Assembly (NCBI RefSeq): GCF_964656455.1
Contig: NC_135712.1
Location: 97,688,294 to 97,752,293, forward strand
Direction: 5' to 3'
DNA: 64,000 nt
From: Halichoerus grypus
Taxonomy: Eukaryota > Chordata > Mammalia > Carnivora > Phocidae
The notes under the pieces are model-generated. The model had not been told where the DNA came from. It saw only the letters and a program-made list of their open reading frames with translations, and searched no databases. Shown piece after piece: positions 42,947-55,085 of the stretch. Both the position numbers and the translations under genes were made by a program. Numbering within the stretch: the stretch's first letter is position 1; each line of letters begins with the position of its first letter.

Positions 42947-43698
42947 GAATAAGGATTCCCTGCATTTTAAAGCCTAAGTTAAATTAATAAGTTCTGATGC
43001 TGAGGATTGTCAGTGATTAATGAGAAGAGAGATACAGAACAGTGGCCCCAAGTAATGAGCTGTATTATTGCAAGGGATGTGGACTTATTCACAGAAAATG
43101 AGCTACCTATATTCCCTTAAGCTTACCTGTGGCTTAGCCATTCTTCAACCACTGAAACTAAGTCTCTAGGAATCATAACCTATGTTCATTAGTAGGGATT
43201 CTCCCTGTTCATAATAGTCTGTAGATTATATACTTGAAAGTCAGTTTGTTTGTAAATAAAATCTTTGGCTTTCACTTCACTGAAAAAAAAATATACTCTA
43301 GTTATCAGATACCAATATGGTTCAAATTAAACCCTTATCCTTAAAAGGAATGGAAAATCTTGAGACATCAGACATTTCAGGAGAAAAAACACATTAAAAC
43401 AAGTTTTTGCCAAAGTAAAAACAACAAACACATCACCATCGACAATAAAAAGGCAGAACTAACAAGGGTCCAAGGAAATAAAGTTAATGAAAGAAATAAA
43501 GTTAATAAAAGAAAAAGAAAAATAAGAAAGTAAATAGATTTAAAGTGAATAAATGAAATAAGTAAATAAGTAAAAATATTAAAAAATAATAATATTAAAA
43601 TAATTTGTATTTTAGATTGAATTTGTATTTTAATATAAGTATAATATGAAAATAAATTTTAATGTGAAGTAAATAAATAAAATAATTAAATGAATAAG
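42947..43698. other. AT-rich noncoding stretch
   Basis: 43410-43700 is low-complexity A-rich (AAAGTTAATGAAAG/AAAGTTAATAAAAG, AAATAAGTAAATAAGTAA). It may be decayed LINE. No gene. Confidence 0.45.
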
Positions 43699-43712
43699 AA
43701 TATTATATTAGT

Positions 43713-43906
43713 GAGGCGCCTGGGTGGCTCAGTCATTAAGCATCTGCCTTGGGCTCAGGTCATGATCCCAGGGTCCTGGGATCGAGCCCCGCGTCGGGCT
43801 CCTTGCTCCACGGGAGGCCTGCTTCTCCCTCTCCCACTCCCCCTGCTTGTGTTCCCTCTCTCGCTGTGTCTCTCTCTGTCAAATAAATAAAAAAATCTTA
43901 AAAAAA
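43713..43906 (+). repeat. CAN SINE, sense, young-looking
   Basis: Head GAGGCGCCTGGGTGGCTCAG, body CTCCACGGGAGGCCTGC, CCCACTCCCCCTGCTTGTG, tail CAAATAAATAAAAAAATC. Exact 14-bp TSD AATATTATATTAGT at 43699-43712 and 43907-43920. The plus ORF at 43690-43890 is the SINE translated. Confidence 0.98.
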
Positions 43907-43969
43907 AATATTATATTAGTAAAACTTAAAAAATATGATAAAACTTTATAATAGAAAATAAAAAAGAAA

Positions 43970-44400
43970 AATCGGATATTTTTAAAAATCTAGTTGCTGG
44001 AACTCAAAACAAAATGAAACAAAAGAACAAAACTTGATTCACAATATACACACTAAAGAGGAAATGGGACAGAGTTATACATAAAATAAATGAACTGGAA
44101 GAACAAGAAAAAGTGTTATTCTAAAACAGAAATTAATTACTAAGCAATGTGACGTCTATATCCATATCTCCATAACATTAATTGATAAGGTACTCTAGAA
44201 CATAAGAACGGATAGGATGGAGGGGGAAAATAACCAAAGAAATAATGTAAGAAAATAGCTATGAATTGAAGACAAGATAAATCTTTAAATTGAAAAGTAC
44301 CATCAAATGGCAAAAGAAAATAAAGAGAATTACCCAAAAAACATAAATGTGAAAATGTTGAATACTGAATTGAAAGATAAAAAGAAAACTGCAAATTTTT
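43970..44400 (+). repeat. HAL1/L1 relic
   Basis: A-rich sense strand. AGGGGGAAAATAACCAAAGAAATAATGTAAGAAAATAGC...GAATTGAAGACAAG...TAAATTGAAAAGTACCATCAAATGGC follows HAL1 ORF1 sequence (AAAATAATCAAAGAAATAAT..GAAGAAAATTTCCCAGAAATGAAG). Frame broken. Confidence 0.55.
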
Positions 44401-44439
44401 AGGAAAAATACATACAAAGAAATGATAATCATACTAATA

Positions 44440-45012
44440 TTTGACTGCTCATCTACAATCTTGACCTGTAATGTACTAAATGGGCTAGAGTCTCAATTTT
44501 GTCTTTTCAATCTCACTTTAGGCCACTATTCTTGCTCCCTTATGCTGCAACAATACAAGCTTTCTTTATGCACCCCCAACACACCAAGTTCATTCATTCA
44601 TTAGGACTTTTGAATACACTGATTCCTGTGTTTGGGATGCCCTTAAACCTTGGATCTTTTCAAGCTGCCTCTTTATTCAAGTTTCAGTCTTAAAGTCATT
44701 TCCTCAGTGTAACCTGATTTCTTTTTCTGACTTCCATTCCCAGTCACTTCCCCGTCACTTTCCATTACATAAATTATCACTTTCTGAAAATATGCTTTCT
44801 AATCTGATTACCTGTTTTTTATTAGTCTCCTCTCATCAGAATATAAAATATATGAGAACAAGAAATGTATTTTTCACCTCTTTCTATTTATTATTATTAT
44901 TAGTAGTAGTAGTAGTAATATTATTATTATTATATTATTTACTATTTCCCCAGCAATAGGAATTATGTCTAATACATATTAGGTGTTCATTAAGTATCTG
45001 CTAAATGTATGA
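44440..45012 (+). repeat. L2 LINE 3' region
   Basis: Sense L2: GGCCACTATTCTTGCTCCC, TTGGGATGCCCTTAAACC, TTCAAGTTTCAGTCTTAAAGTCATTTCCTCAGTG, TTACATAAATTATCAC, GAATATAAAATATATGAGAACAAG, GGTGTTCATTAAGTATCTGCTAAATG. An ATT/AGT trinucleotide array lies at 44889-44935 inside it. Confidence 0.8.
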
Positions 45013-45299
45013 AATTAAAGAGAAACATGATAGTTTTCAATGGACAAATCACTTCACCACTCAGACTCAGTTGTCTCATAGAAAAAAAAAAACAGCTAAA
45101 TTAGATGGTTTCTGTGGTTACTTACAGCTTAAATTTTTATGAACCAAGGTTGACTACTTAAACCCCCCAAAAATCAACAGATTTTAACTCACCAATCCCT
45201 TTAATCTCTTCTATACAATAGTGCATATTTGTCTTTTTCTTGTTATTATTGCTTTTGTTACCTTGAATATGAACTATCTTTCTATATTGCAAACTACTT

Positions 45300-45677
45300 A
45301 ACTCTATGTGTTTTAGTGGCAGAAGGAACTGATCTCTTACTCTAGAAGCCCAAGAGCCCAGATAAAGACAAAGAAACTCTTTCCAGGCTTCCCTTATTGT
45401 TAGGGCATGAGCAAGTGACCTAAGTACGAGACTCGGATGTTCTCATTCAGACAGTGGAGGTTCCATTGTGGTGGCAAAAGGTGGCAGTGGATTCCCGGGG
45501 ACAGAGGTAGCAGTGACATCAGAGGCCACACCCAGAATCTAGCGTTGTCAGGCAGCAGTAGTGCAAGCTGTAGCATCTGATGATGTACCGGCAGTAGGAA
45601 ACACTTTGCCAAAATAATTTTGGCTACAGGGCTAGGTACTGCCTAACTTTCCTTATCCCTCCTCAGTTTCTGCTAGG

Positions 45678-45711
<34 letters not shown>

Positions 45712-45760
45712 AGCTACTCCATACACTTTCAATAAATTTCTTTCATTTACAACACCTACA
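45300..45760 (+). repeat. GC-richer old repeat, possibly LTR
   Basis: GTTAGGGCATGAGCAAG..., GACAGTGGAGGTTCCATTG, GTGGATTCCCGGGGACAGAGG, AACATCAGAGGCC-like text, then GCCTAACTTTCCTTATCCC, a 30-T run (45681-45710) and GAGCTACTCC..CTTTCAATAAATTTC. The AATAAA near the end suggests an LTR or processed insertion; family uncertain. The 70-codon minus frame at 45400-45612 is probably chance. Confidence 0.35.
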
Positions 45761-46530
45761 TTCTACTTTTTTTTTATGTTTTCAGCCAAGCTTGCTGACT
45801 AGTATCTAACAATATAGTTATAAGACATTCCCGAGTCAGCCTCAGTAAATTCTTAGAAATATGTTTACTAAAATTATTATTCCACAAATGTTAGAAATAG
45901 TGGCATCGAAATAATTTTTTTGTGAAGACATATGTGATGAATACTCAGCAAAAAATTAAGAGTAGACTGTAAGCTTTTTCAGGTAGAAAGTCCTCTGTAT
46001 TTCAAATATTTTGTGCATGTATATAGGTGCATACATGTAATAGGAACTAATGTTTGTTGAACTGAAAAAAATAAAGAACAGTGGTTGCTGAGATACTGTA
46101 TACAAGTATTTAAATTAGAGTGTTAAAAAAAGTTGAAAATACAGAGAAATACAAATATACTAAAAAAATGAAATTCAAAGTAAAACCATTCAATAGAAAA
46201 AAACAGCTTATCTTAATGAAAGGTAGACATTACCAAAAATATAACAGATAACATCTTTTGTCATAAGATACATTTAAAAAATATATTTTCAATATGTATA
46301 ATTTTATGAAGGAAAAATATCCATAAATCAAATTTTATTCTTAGACTGGAGGCTTATACATAAATAGATGACTTTCAGAACAAAACATAGTTATATAAAT
46401 ATTTGAGTGTTAAAAATAATAAGCTTGATATGTATGAGCATTATATTTTGTACCTTAATAAAAAGAAATATACATCTTTTTCAAACAGTTATGCTAACAC
46501 TACCAAAAAAAGAGCATGTATTAAGCTGTC
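45761..46530. other. AT-rich noncoding stretch
   Basis: No gene. 46120-46500 may be old L1 (A-rich sense strand) but lacks firm landmarks. Confidence 0.35.
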
Positions 46531-46547
46531 AAGATAATCTCAAACTA

Positions 46548-46749
46548 GGGTGCCTGGGTGGCTCAGTTGGTTAAGCGACTGCCTTCGGCTCAGGTCATGA
46601 TCCTGGAGTCCCTGGATCGAGTCCCGCATCGGGCTCCCTGCTCGGCAGGGAGTCTGCTTCTCCCTCTGACCCTCCCCACTCTCATGTACTCGCTCTCTCT
46701 CATTCTCTCTCTCTCAAATAAATAAATAAAATCTTAAAAAAAAAAAAAA
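46548..46749 (+). repeat. CAN SINE, sense
   Basis: Head GGGTGCCTGGGTGGCTCAGT, body CTCGGCAGGGAGTCTGC, CTGACCCTCCCCACTCTC, tail TCAAATAAATAAATAAAATC and A run. TSD AAGATAATCTCAAACTA (46531-46547) and AAGATAATCCCAAACTA (46750-46766). Almost the same subtype as 26468-26669. Confidence 0.97.
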
Positions 46750-46769
46750 AAGATAATCCCAAACTATTC

Positions 46770-47420
46770 CACAAAGGAAAAAATGGAAGTGATTCTGGGA
46801 ATGTAACTGAACCAAAATAAAATGCAACCCAAAATGAAGAAATTTATGTTAGTGTGTTAATAAAATTAACAAAAAAAAGAAAAGAAAAAGAAAAACCAAA
46901 GAAGAATAAACTTGCAAAATTTTAAAATATTTTTAGTGGTTTAAAAAATAAATTAGAACAGAAATTACAGACCATTTAGAAACAAAAGACAATAAAAGTA
47001 ATACATCTCAAAAATCTATGAATCTAGTCAAGATGGTATTCAACTAAAACACTTTAGTCTTAAATATTTGTCATGAAAATATATGTTGAAAATAAATAAA
47101 ATTTTTGTCTCAAAAAACTAGAGAAAAAAACAGCATAAAGAAAGTGAAAAGAATAAATTAATAAGGATGAAGAATAGTGGTCTTAATTTGCCAATAATAA
47201 TAAGTTGAAGCAATAAAATCAAATGTGGGCTTTAAGAAATATCAACAGGAGACAGCAATTTTTTTAGGTCTTGATAAAATTAAAAAATACTACTATAAAC
47301 TACTTTAGGGATAGATAAAGAACATAATTCTAAGTATATATTTTTAAATGTTAGGGAAGGCTACGTATAACTTTAATTAACCTTGAAATTTTACATTATC
47401 AATTTCTTATAATATCTTTA
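46770..47420 (+). repeat. Possible old L1 ORF2 relic
   Basis: A-rich sense strand with the ORF2-like order TTAGAACAGAAATTACAGACC, AACTAGAGAAAAAAACAGC, AATAAATTAATAAGGATGAAG and GTCTTGATAAAATTAAAAAATAC. Frames heavily broken; assignment tentative. Confidence 0.45.
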
Positions 47421-47639
47421 GTACCAAATTTGACAAAAGGTAAAAATACCTGAATAAAATAAAAAGTTTAGACAAATTGAAAAGGTAGTCAAAGATCTCC
47501 AGCCTCTAAATAAGTACTTGATCAAATTTAGCACCTATTCCTGACATTATATGTAATATTATATTGTCATATTATCTCATCCATGAATGATAAATAAATA
47601 AAAATAATATGAAATTTTAGGATAATGGCCAAGTTTAAA

Positions 47640-48200
47640 ATAAACATGTTTCAACTGACATATTGGCAATCTTTCTTTAATTGCAATCCTAGAGAAATGA
47701 GACTAACATACAGTGTTTTAGTATATATTGGTATACACTTTTTGAGGGACAATTTTAAATATACATATTCTTTGTCCCTGAAAGGAATCTTAGAAAAATA
47801 TTTCAATATATATACAATGTATGTCATTCACAGCATTCTTGGTAATAATCAAAAACTGAAAAATACTAAATGTCCATCAATGATAAATGGCTAAATAAAA
47901 TATGGTATGTTTATCATAAGGAACATTCTAGATTTTTTTAAAAAGTATGATCTCATTCAAATAAAATGAAAATCACAAAATACATTTTAATTATAAATTT
48001 ATGTGATGCTTATTTAAATTTTGGTGTATTACAGGACATCTTGCTTTTTTTTTTCTTTACTTCAAATTAAGTCTGATCCTGAGCCCACATGGGGAAGACA
48101 GCTGGAAGTATACAAATCAGACTACTGAATGTAGGAATGGGAGAGATACATCAAACGGGGACTTCTACATTTTATTCTATAATTCTTTTATTTATGTACC
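47640..48200 (+). repeat. Old L1M 3' end
   Basis: GTATACACTTTTTGAGGG...CATTCACAGCATTCTTGGTAATAATC, AAATACTAAATGTCCATCAATGATAAATGGCTAAATAAAATATGG, then AACGGGGACTTCTACATTTTATTC. This is the diagnostic L1 ORF2 C-terminal coding stretch (GTCCATCAA..GATGAATGGATAAA) plus 3' UTR. The 89-codon plus frame at 47625-47894 is not intact ORF2. Confidence 0.75.
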
Positions 48201-49940
48201 CATTTACTTATTTTTTAATACTAAGCATATACTTACTTTTTTACTTTAGTCTTAAAATCTTTTAAAAATGTGTCAGAAATATGGCAAATGTAGTTTTCAA
48301 TTTCTTATCAATTATGATGCTTTCTCCTATAGTAGTAATTACCCTGGTCTGGTGCCTATTAGCTGCTCTACCGTCAATTACTTTGGCACTGCCTTAGTAA
48401 GTATGCAAAATGAAATAAAGTTCAGTAATGGTTAGTAAAATGACGCAAAAAGTTTAGAAGAAGTGATGAAATGAGCAATAGCACTAAGCTGCTGAAAATG
48501 TGCTGAGATTCACTAAGTGCTTTACAAAAGAAAGCAAACAAACAAGACTTCATTACACAGTTGACTAAGCTCTGCAACTGATGGGCAATCCTCATTGCCT
48601 TGTGACATTCAGGCTCTCATTAGTGATATCAGGCCAGCAGAGGACACAATAAAATTGGATGCATGCTGCCAAGGTGAAGTTTTAAGAGTTATGATTCTGA
48701 ATTTATTGTTAAGAATCATATAAAATTAATAGATGGCAAACAGATTTAGAAATGTCTTTACACAAGAAGTTAGGGGGCTCTAGTCCTAAATCCAAAATAT
48801 TTACATATTAAAAAAAAGGGGGACAAGAAAACACAGAAAAAAGAAGTTGTCAAAGCCAACTTATATTTTCAGAGTCCTTTGTATAAAAGAAAATGATAAC
48901 GAATAAAGGGTATTACCATAATTCTCCATTATTTTCTCATAAATTTGACTTTAAGGAAATCATATTAATGTTTCCTGAGGATGAGATATACAAACAGAAC
49001 CTACACATTTACCTGCATGCAAGATAAAATTTTAGTAACATCTCTGATTGCCTGAAATGCAATTCAAAGTCCAAATCTGTATATTATTAAAGTAATAACA
49101 CCCTTGGCAAGAGAGGCAAGTCGTAGGTTGTATTTCTAATGTTTTAGAAGAGAGAGAGAGCCTTGCAAAACCAAACAGATTGCCTACAAAGCCTTCTAAA
49201 CTTGATTTTTTTTTTTAATCACAGAGAAACAACAGCTATCAATAGAAAATCTCAACCAAAGGATTCATAAAGCTTAATCTACTAGATTAAACTGAAAAGC
49301 AATTTACAAGGCTCTCAGTCTAAATAAGAGAGGTATAATAATACTTTAGAGGCATTAGTGGGATTTCTAAAACCTGGTATCAGCTTTGGTTATGGTTAAT
49401 ATTTTGGTTTCTAACAATATTTTTATCATGATCACATTTAAAGCTTTCTCTCTGAAAAATGAAATTTATGACTATGTGATGCATAAAGTTCTTTGATATC
49501 CTCTTATATAAGCCTAAACTGACTATTCACTGACTTTTCATTAACTTCTAAAAATTCTAACTAAACCGTATTTTTTTCCTTGGGGATTTTAATTATTTTT
49601 ATGGATTGTAAAAATTATAATAGTACACTATATGAAAATAATTTTTATATAGTACACTATATGAAAATAGTAATTCTAACAACTAAAAACTATATTAATA
49701 AAAATAAAACTACTAATATTCTCCAGTAACTAAGTAATCAAAAATTATGTCAAAATATGTATATCTTTAACCATAAATTTAGAATATTTTTCACATATAC
49801 ATGCATCTTTGAAACAATGTGGTTTTAAAATATGCTATATTTCAATTTACTCTGGTAAATTGAATAATCTAACTTTAAGCAAAAATCATTTGAAAAAAAT
49901 TAAAAATAGCGAAACTAGAAGGGCTTAGAAGTTGAACCTT
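48201..49940. other. Unique region with a conserved-looking block
   Basis: About 1.7 kb without recognised repeats. 48300-48720 has balanced composition, few simple runs, AP-1-like TTGACTAAG and ATGACGCAA sites and CTCATTAGTGATATC; it looks constrained and could be an enhancer. 49620-49669 contains a 29-bp-period tandem duplicate (TAGTACACTATATGAAAATA twice). No gene. Confidence 0.45.
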
Positions 49941-49944
49941 ATAA

Positions 49945-50060
49945 ATTTAAAATAAAAAGACTGAAGCCCAGTGAGATTAAGTAATTTTTACAAATTCACA
50001 CTGCTAGAAGAGAAACCATCTCTAGAACCTAGGATCTCCTGACTATCAGTCTATTTTTCC
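49945..50060 (-). repeat. MIR-like repeat, antisense
   Basis: AAAAAGACTGAAGCCCAGTGAGATTAAGTAATTTTTACAAATTCACACTGCTAG...CTAGAACCTAGGATCTCCTGAC follows antisense MIR (GAAACTGAGGC...AAGTAACTTGCCCAAGGTCACACAGCTAG). Confidence 0.65.
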
Positions 50061-51625
50061 TCTCCATTTTTTGGGCTGTCATTTCAAGGAAATGTTAACT
50101 ATGTTAAAAGTTTATATAAGTTAGAGGAATTAGAAATAAACTATTGACTATCTTATAAACTAAGCTGTATTTATCATTGTTAGTAATCTCATAAATATTC
50201 AGTAAAGAGAAAACTTAAAATTACCAGTTATCTGATATTCTGAATTATCATGAACCATATCATTGCACAGAAAAGCATAAATAAGGCATACACATACAGC
50301 AAAACTTAACCTTTTGAGTTTAAAAGTAAATTTCATACTATGGAAGCATCACATTTTAAATTTGTATTCACCATCACTAAATATTCTTTTTTATTCACAC
50401 ATCTGGTCTTCTTCAGATTAGTAGCACTATTTATCAGTCATAAAATTCAACACTATACTAAATCAATTTAAATCTACACATTCTATTAAATGATTAACTC
50501 TGGAATTCCAATGAAAATTTATCTTTAAAGACAAATACACATGAAGGCAGAAGCACTATTTTGTACTTTTCTTATGAAACATAATTTATACCTTATTTGA
50601 GTTAGGACTGAGCACCCTCAAACTCACTTATTTAGTTAGGAACTGTTCACATCACTCAGCAAATCTCATCACATCATACAGGTCATATTTTCTCAAGTCC
50701 AGCTCCTATCAACCTTCCACTTAGTCATGAAGGCCATTGCGGGTACAGTCCTTTGATATTAGGTAATTATCTTTCCAAATTCAAAGCTATTAGGTGATTA
50801 TCTTTCCAAATTTAAAGCAACATAAGCGAAAATACGAACTCAGAGAAATAAATGCACTAGGCTTTTCACTAGCAGTGAGACATGTGCTTCTGTCTGCTAT
50901 AGACCAAAAGGTCAGGGATTCTCAAGCCAACAGCTCCCTCCACCGGCCCAACCATCATTATATGCTCTGAAGTCTACAGTCACTTGAGTTCCCCTACTAC
51001 CAAGTTTGCATACCGAACACAGAATGCTAGGGCTGCTTGGGAATTAGGAAACACTGAATTAAAAGGTGGGTAAGCCAACAGCTAAGAGGTGAAAACCCCT
51101 GTAGAGTACTAAGATCTCAATGAAAATTTTTTGAGATGAAGAAATGCATATTAATACATATAAATATAAGAACTCCTTTCAGGAAGAGCAAGACCTGAAG
51201 TTGGGAAACTAACAAGTAGCTTGCAGTTCTGAGAGGGTATGATCGTAACAAAGGGAGGAAAGATGATCTCTAAACTATCATTCAAGGGTAGTGGGTCTGG
51301 CTGGGCTTTTGTTCTACTGATTGGGTATTAATACTTAGGGACTGAACTGAACTGATTGGGTCAGAGGAAAGATATAATATTCTGTTATACTTCTTTGCCC
51401 TTTTCTCATAGACACTCATCCTCTTTTAAAGAATATTTTCAATTTGAAAGGATTCTCATCATTAGCCTATCTGGGTGCCTGTATTTCTTTGTCTTTGCTA
51501 TTGTGTAGTCCAACTTTTTTATTTTACAAGTGGGGAGGTTCAAAAAAAATGAAATTTTTTACTAAAAATGTGTTTCCCTAAGCCCTGACCAGATCACCAG
51601 ACACTTAATCTATTCTTTATAGGAA
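50061..51625. other. Unique noncoding stretch
   Basis: No gene. A 31-bp-period tandem duplicate (ATTAGGTAATTATCTTTCC / ATTAGGTGATTATCTTTCC) is at 50758-50819. The remainder has no recognised repeat. Confidence 0.45.
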
Positions 51626-51629
51626 AACA

Positions 51630-51822
51630 GTGTTTCACAAAGTGTTGTCCCTGGACCACTAACAGCAGCAGCATCACCTGGGGCTTGTTAAAGATGCAAA
51701 TTATTGGGACTACCCCAGACCTATCAAATCAGAAACTGGAGGGGGGGGGCAGCAAATCTGTGTTTTAACAAGCTTTCCAGATGATTATGATGTACATTAA
51801 AGTTTGAAAACTACTCTGACAA
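51630..51822 (+). mobile_element. MER5A hAT-Charlie MITE
   Basis: Close to full length: AGTGTTTCACAAAGTGTTGTCCCTGG, CAGCAGCATCACCTGGGGC, TTGTTAAAGATGCAAATTATTGGG, ATCAAATCAGAAACTGG, GCAAATCTGTGTTTTAACAAGC, TTTCCAGATGATTATGATG, AAGTTTGAAAACTACT. A G-run GGGGGGGGG sits at the usual GGGGTGGGG spot. Confidence 0.9.
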
Positions 51823-51824
51823 CT

Positions 51825-53140
51825 GTAACAAAAATTTTATAATTATTTGATAACATTAATGAAAACAAAAAATTTCAACAGTATTTATTGTACTAAATTT
51901 TAATGAGTAAAATCAACCTGTGAGTTATGTTCAGACTGACAGTCTTCATGATCTAAGGCGGACAAATTGTTCTCACATGTTGACTATATCCCTTCCAATA
52001 TCCCATTCTATTTTGGCTGAAAATACCTATTAATTGTTCAGATTCACTCGAGGGATAATTCCTGTGTAATTTCTTTTTTCTCCTAAAACTCAACCAAGTT
52101 CCAGATCAAGTTGGCTTCTTCCTTTTACTATAGGCATATTTCTACCAAAGCAATTTTAAACACTTCACTTACCCATTTATGATAACTTCCATTAATAGAT
52201 GCTATATATTTGAGGGGCAAAAAATGTTTTATTCATCTTTATAGATAATCCCTCCCCTCAAGCAAAGCATCTAGTACAGAGTAAGCTCTTAATGCATGTT
52301 TCTTAAATGAATGATTGGATTAATTAACCTTATCTGGTCCTCATGGCTTTTAAAAGATTCTTATGACCACTGCCTTAATGGAGAGTTCTAGTCAATATCA
52401 TTTAGATAGTTCTCTGCTCAAGTAAAGAGCTAAAAAATTAATGATGTCTGGATCCTTCCCATACCACCCCCCCCACTGAGCTAGAATGATCTCCAAGTTG
52501 GTATCAAGAATTATATTAAATAACAGGCATCAAGCTGTACCACTACATCTACAGCAAACCTATTATAAAATGGCTGGTTTAGGTCTACGGAACTGGCTTA
52601 CTGCATTTATCTATTTCCATGCAAAAAGTAGAAAGTCAGAGAGTTCAGTGCTCAGAAAATAATAATGAAAGGCCAACATTTCTATATACTAATTGCTTCA
52701 AATATCTTACCTAAAACCTTCCCCAAGTCCATAGCTGACATATTGAAGTACAACTTCCATAGATAAAAATCTCACAAGTCTGCCTCAGTCAACAATACTA
52801 TTTTGGGATTCTATGCAAGATTTCTTTGCTTGGCTTAACAGTTTCTTAGAACCACATTCTGGTTCTTTAATAAAAATGCTATTTTGGGCATATCAATCCC
52901 CAGTACCAACTATTTAAATAAACTTCTAATGGATTTCTAATATAATGTTAATATATTTTAGTACCCTTTTTGAAAAATATGGAACACTGACCATCTGGAC
53001 CAGAAGTTTTAAACTGGTATTCCCTAATATGTATGATGTCTTATATTCAAAAAGAAAACAGAAAAAGGAAATAACCAAAAAAAAAAAAAAAAAAAAAAAA
53101 AGGAGAGAGAGAGAAAACATTTCAATTTGGGGGGTTTCAT
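51825..53140. other. Noncoding stretch
   Basis: 52240-52320 (CATCTAGTACAGAGTAAGCTCTTAATGCATG...AATGAATGA) is a likely L2 3' tip in sense. A 28-base A run lies at about 53078-53101. No gene. Confidence 0.45.
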
Positions 53141-53158
53141 TTAAAATGTGAATTTCTT

Positions 53159-53387
53159 GGGGCACCTGGGTGGCTCAGTTGGTTAAGCAGCTGACTCTTG
53201 ATTTCGGTTCAGGTCATGATCTTAGGGTTGAGAGATGGAGCCTTGCATCAGGGTCTGGGCTGAGCATGGAGCCTGCTTAAGATTCTCTCTCTCTCCATCT
53301 CTGTCCCTCTCCCCCCAGCCTGCTTGCACACTCACTCTCTCTCTCCAAAATAATAATAATAACAATAATAAAGTAAAAAAATAAAAT
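53159..53387 (+). repeat. CAN SINE, sense, older subfamily
   Basis: Head GGGGCACCTGGGTGGCTCAG, GCAGCTGACTCTTGATTTCGG, CATCAGGGTCTGGGCTGAGC, GGAGCCTGCTTAAGATTC, ending in an AAT repeat. Exact 16-bp TSD AAAATGTGAATTTCTT at 53143-53158 and 53388-53403. Confidence 0.97.
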
Positions 53388-53401
53388 AAAATGTGAATTT
53401 C

Positions 53402-53437
53402 TTTTTCTCTTCCTCCTCCTCCTCTTCTTCTTCTTCA
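53402..53437 (+). repeat. (TCC)n(TTC)n microsatellite
   Basis: Polypyrimidine triplet array directly after the SINE's right TSD. Confidence 0.85.
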
Positions 53438-54866
53438 ATAAAAACTGGAATGTGTAGCAACACTGGAAAGTAACTCTTCATGATACATGAGAATTAAAGC
53501 CAGAAGCTACAAAGTCCAGTATTCATTCCTTACAGGTCTCAAACTCTTGAGTTTGCCACAGTCCCCATGAAGATTATTTCACTCATTTATTAACTTACTG
53601 GGTCTTTCACCCAATGTTTAGGTAGACCTCAGGTTTCACAGGTGGGGATATCAATGCTAAGTGGGAAGATGAGAATAGGATGAAGTAGACTTAAAGTTAA
53701 ATTTAGTGGTTGATGGTAAAGTGATTTCTCTCTATTAAGTCAACCTAATAACCTTGTCTTTGTTAAACCCAGTTCTACAAAAAGTCAGAGTCCCATGAAA
53801 GGATCAATCTTACAGTAACTGTACACAGTCCAAGTATTTTTAAAAAGAGCTAAGGACAATATGGGAGGGGGAAAAGAAGAAAAGAAAAAAAAAAGAAATG
53901 AAAAAATATGTGGGGGAAGGAAGTTTAAATTTAGAAAAAACTGCCTGGATGCAGAGATGGTTTATGAATTCCAAATGTCAATATGTTTTATAAATTATAA
54001 TTCAGAAAGGACTAAATAAATCAACTTATACATGTACATATGCACACATAGTAGCAATTATTTCCTCATATTGTCATCTTTTCTCTTTGTTCTTGCTTAA
54101 ATTTCAGATAATGGACAATTTCCAGTAGCTTTGCTTTGCTTGTTTTGTCTTTATAAATGCTCTGATGTGGGTGACTACAACTTTTGAAATCTCTCTTGTT
54201 ATAATCCAAAATATGTCAGATACTAGAATCTAACCATTCTAATTTTTCTTTCAGCTGCCTCCAACTTCACTCACTACACTTTCTTTGACTACCCTTCTTT
54301 GATCACTTCCTGTGGTAGATATTTAGTATCACCCCACTCCCCCATTTAAGTTGGAATGTTCTCTTCAGGTAGTTACATGTCTATGTCTGTGAATCTCTAA
54401 GTTAAGAGCAGAACAAACCCTCTCTTGCACAAATGTGCCAAGGGAAAAAATATTTCTGAGAAATATTTTAAAGACATAACTTTCAAAGTATTTTTCTCTT
54501 TTCTTTGATTCTTTCAACACTGACAGAGGGTCAAAGACTCAAACATAATAATGTTCTAGAACTTTAGGATTTAACTTTGTATTGTGTTAGCTTTATTCTA
54601 TCATCACTTTTTTGTTGTTATTTGGGACTGGAGATCCAATATCAAAATGAAAGTCATTTCTTTGTCTATTCTAATTACAACTAGAGAATATTTACTTCAT
54701 TAGAGAATAATAGGCAAACAATATCATAACTTTTTTAGCCAGTTAAAGGAAAGAAAGTAAAGAAAAATTTCCAGAGAATCACAAATACACACATTGATAC
54801 ACACTATCTAGGTATCTATACTAATGAGCACATATTCACTCCATCCATATAAAACTTATTTAGTCC
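53438..54866. other. Unique noncoding stretch
   Basis: No gene. A purine-only tract is at about 53862-53900. 54240-54380 has L2-like pyrimidine-rich text without firm landmarks. Confidence 0.45.
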
Positions 54867-55085
54867 AGAGGTTCACAACCTCAATGCTATTGATATATTG
54901 GACCAAATAACTATTTTGAGAGGCTGTTCTGTATATTGCAAGATATTTAGCAGCATCTCTAGCCTCTACCCACTAGATGCCAGTAGCACCCCCCAAGTCC
55001 TGTAGTAACAATCAATAATGTTTTCAGATATTGCCAAACGTCCCTTGGAGAGCAAAATTGCCCCCTGTTAAGAACCATTGATTTA
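54867..55085 (-). mobile_element. MER20 hAT-Charlie MITE, antisense
   Basis: About 219 bp, the family's usual length. AGAGGTTCACAACCTCAATGC, TATTGGACCAAATAA, TTTAGCAGCATCTCTAGCC, CTACCCACTAGATGCCAGTAG, CAGATATTGCCAAACGTCCC, AGCAAAATTGCCCCC and GTTAAGAACCATTG are the antisense of the MER20 consensus (TTCTCAACCGGGGGCGATTTTGCCCCC...CTACTGGCATCTAGTGGG). The 64-codon minus frame overlaps it by chance. Confidence 0.85.
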
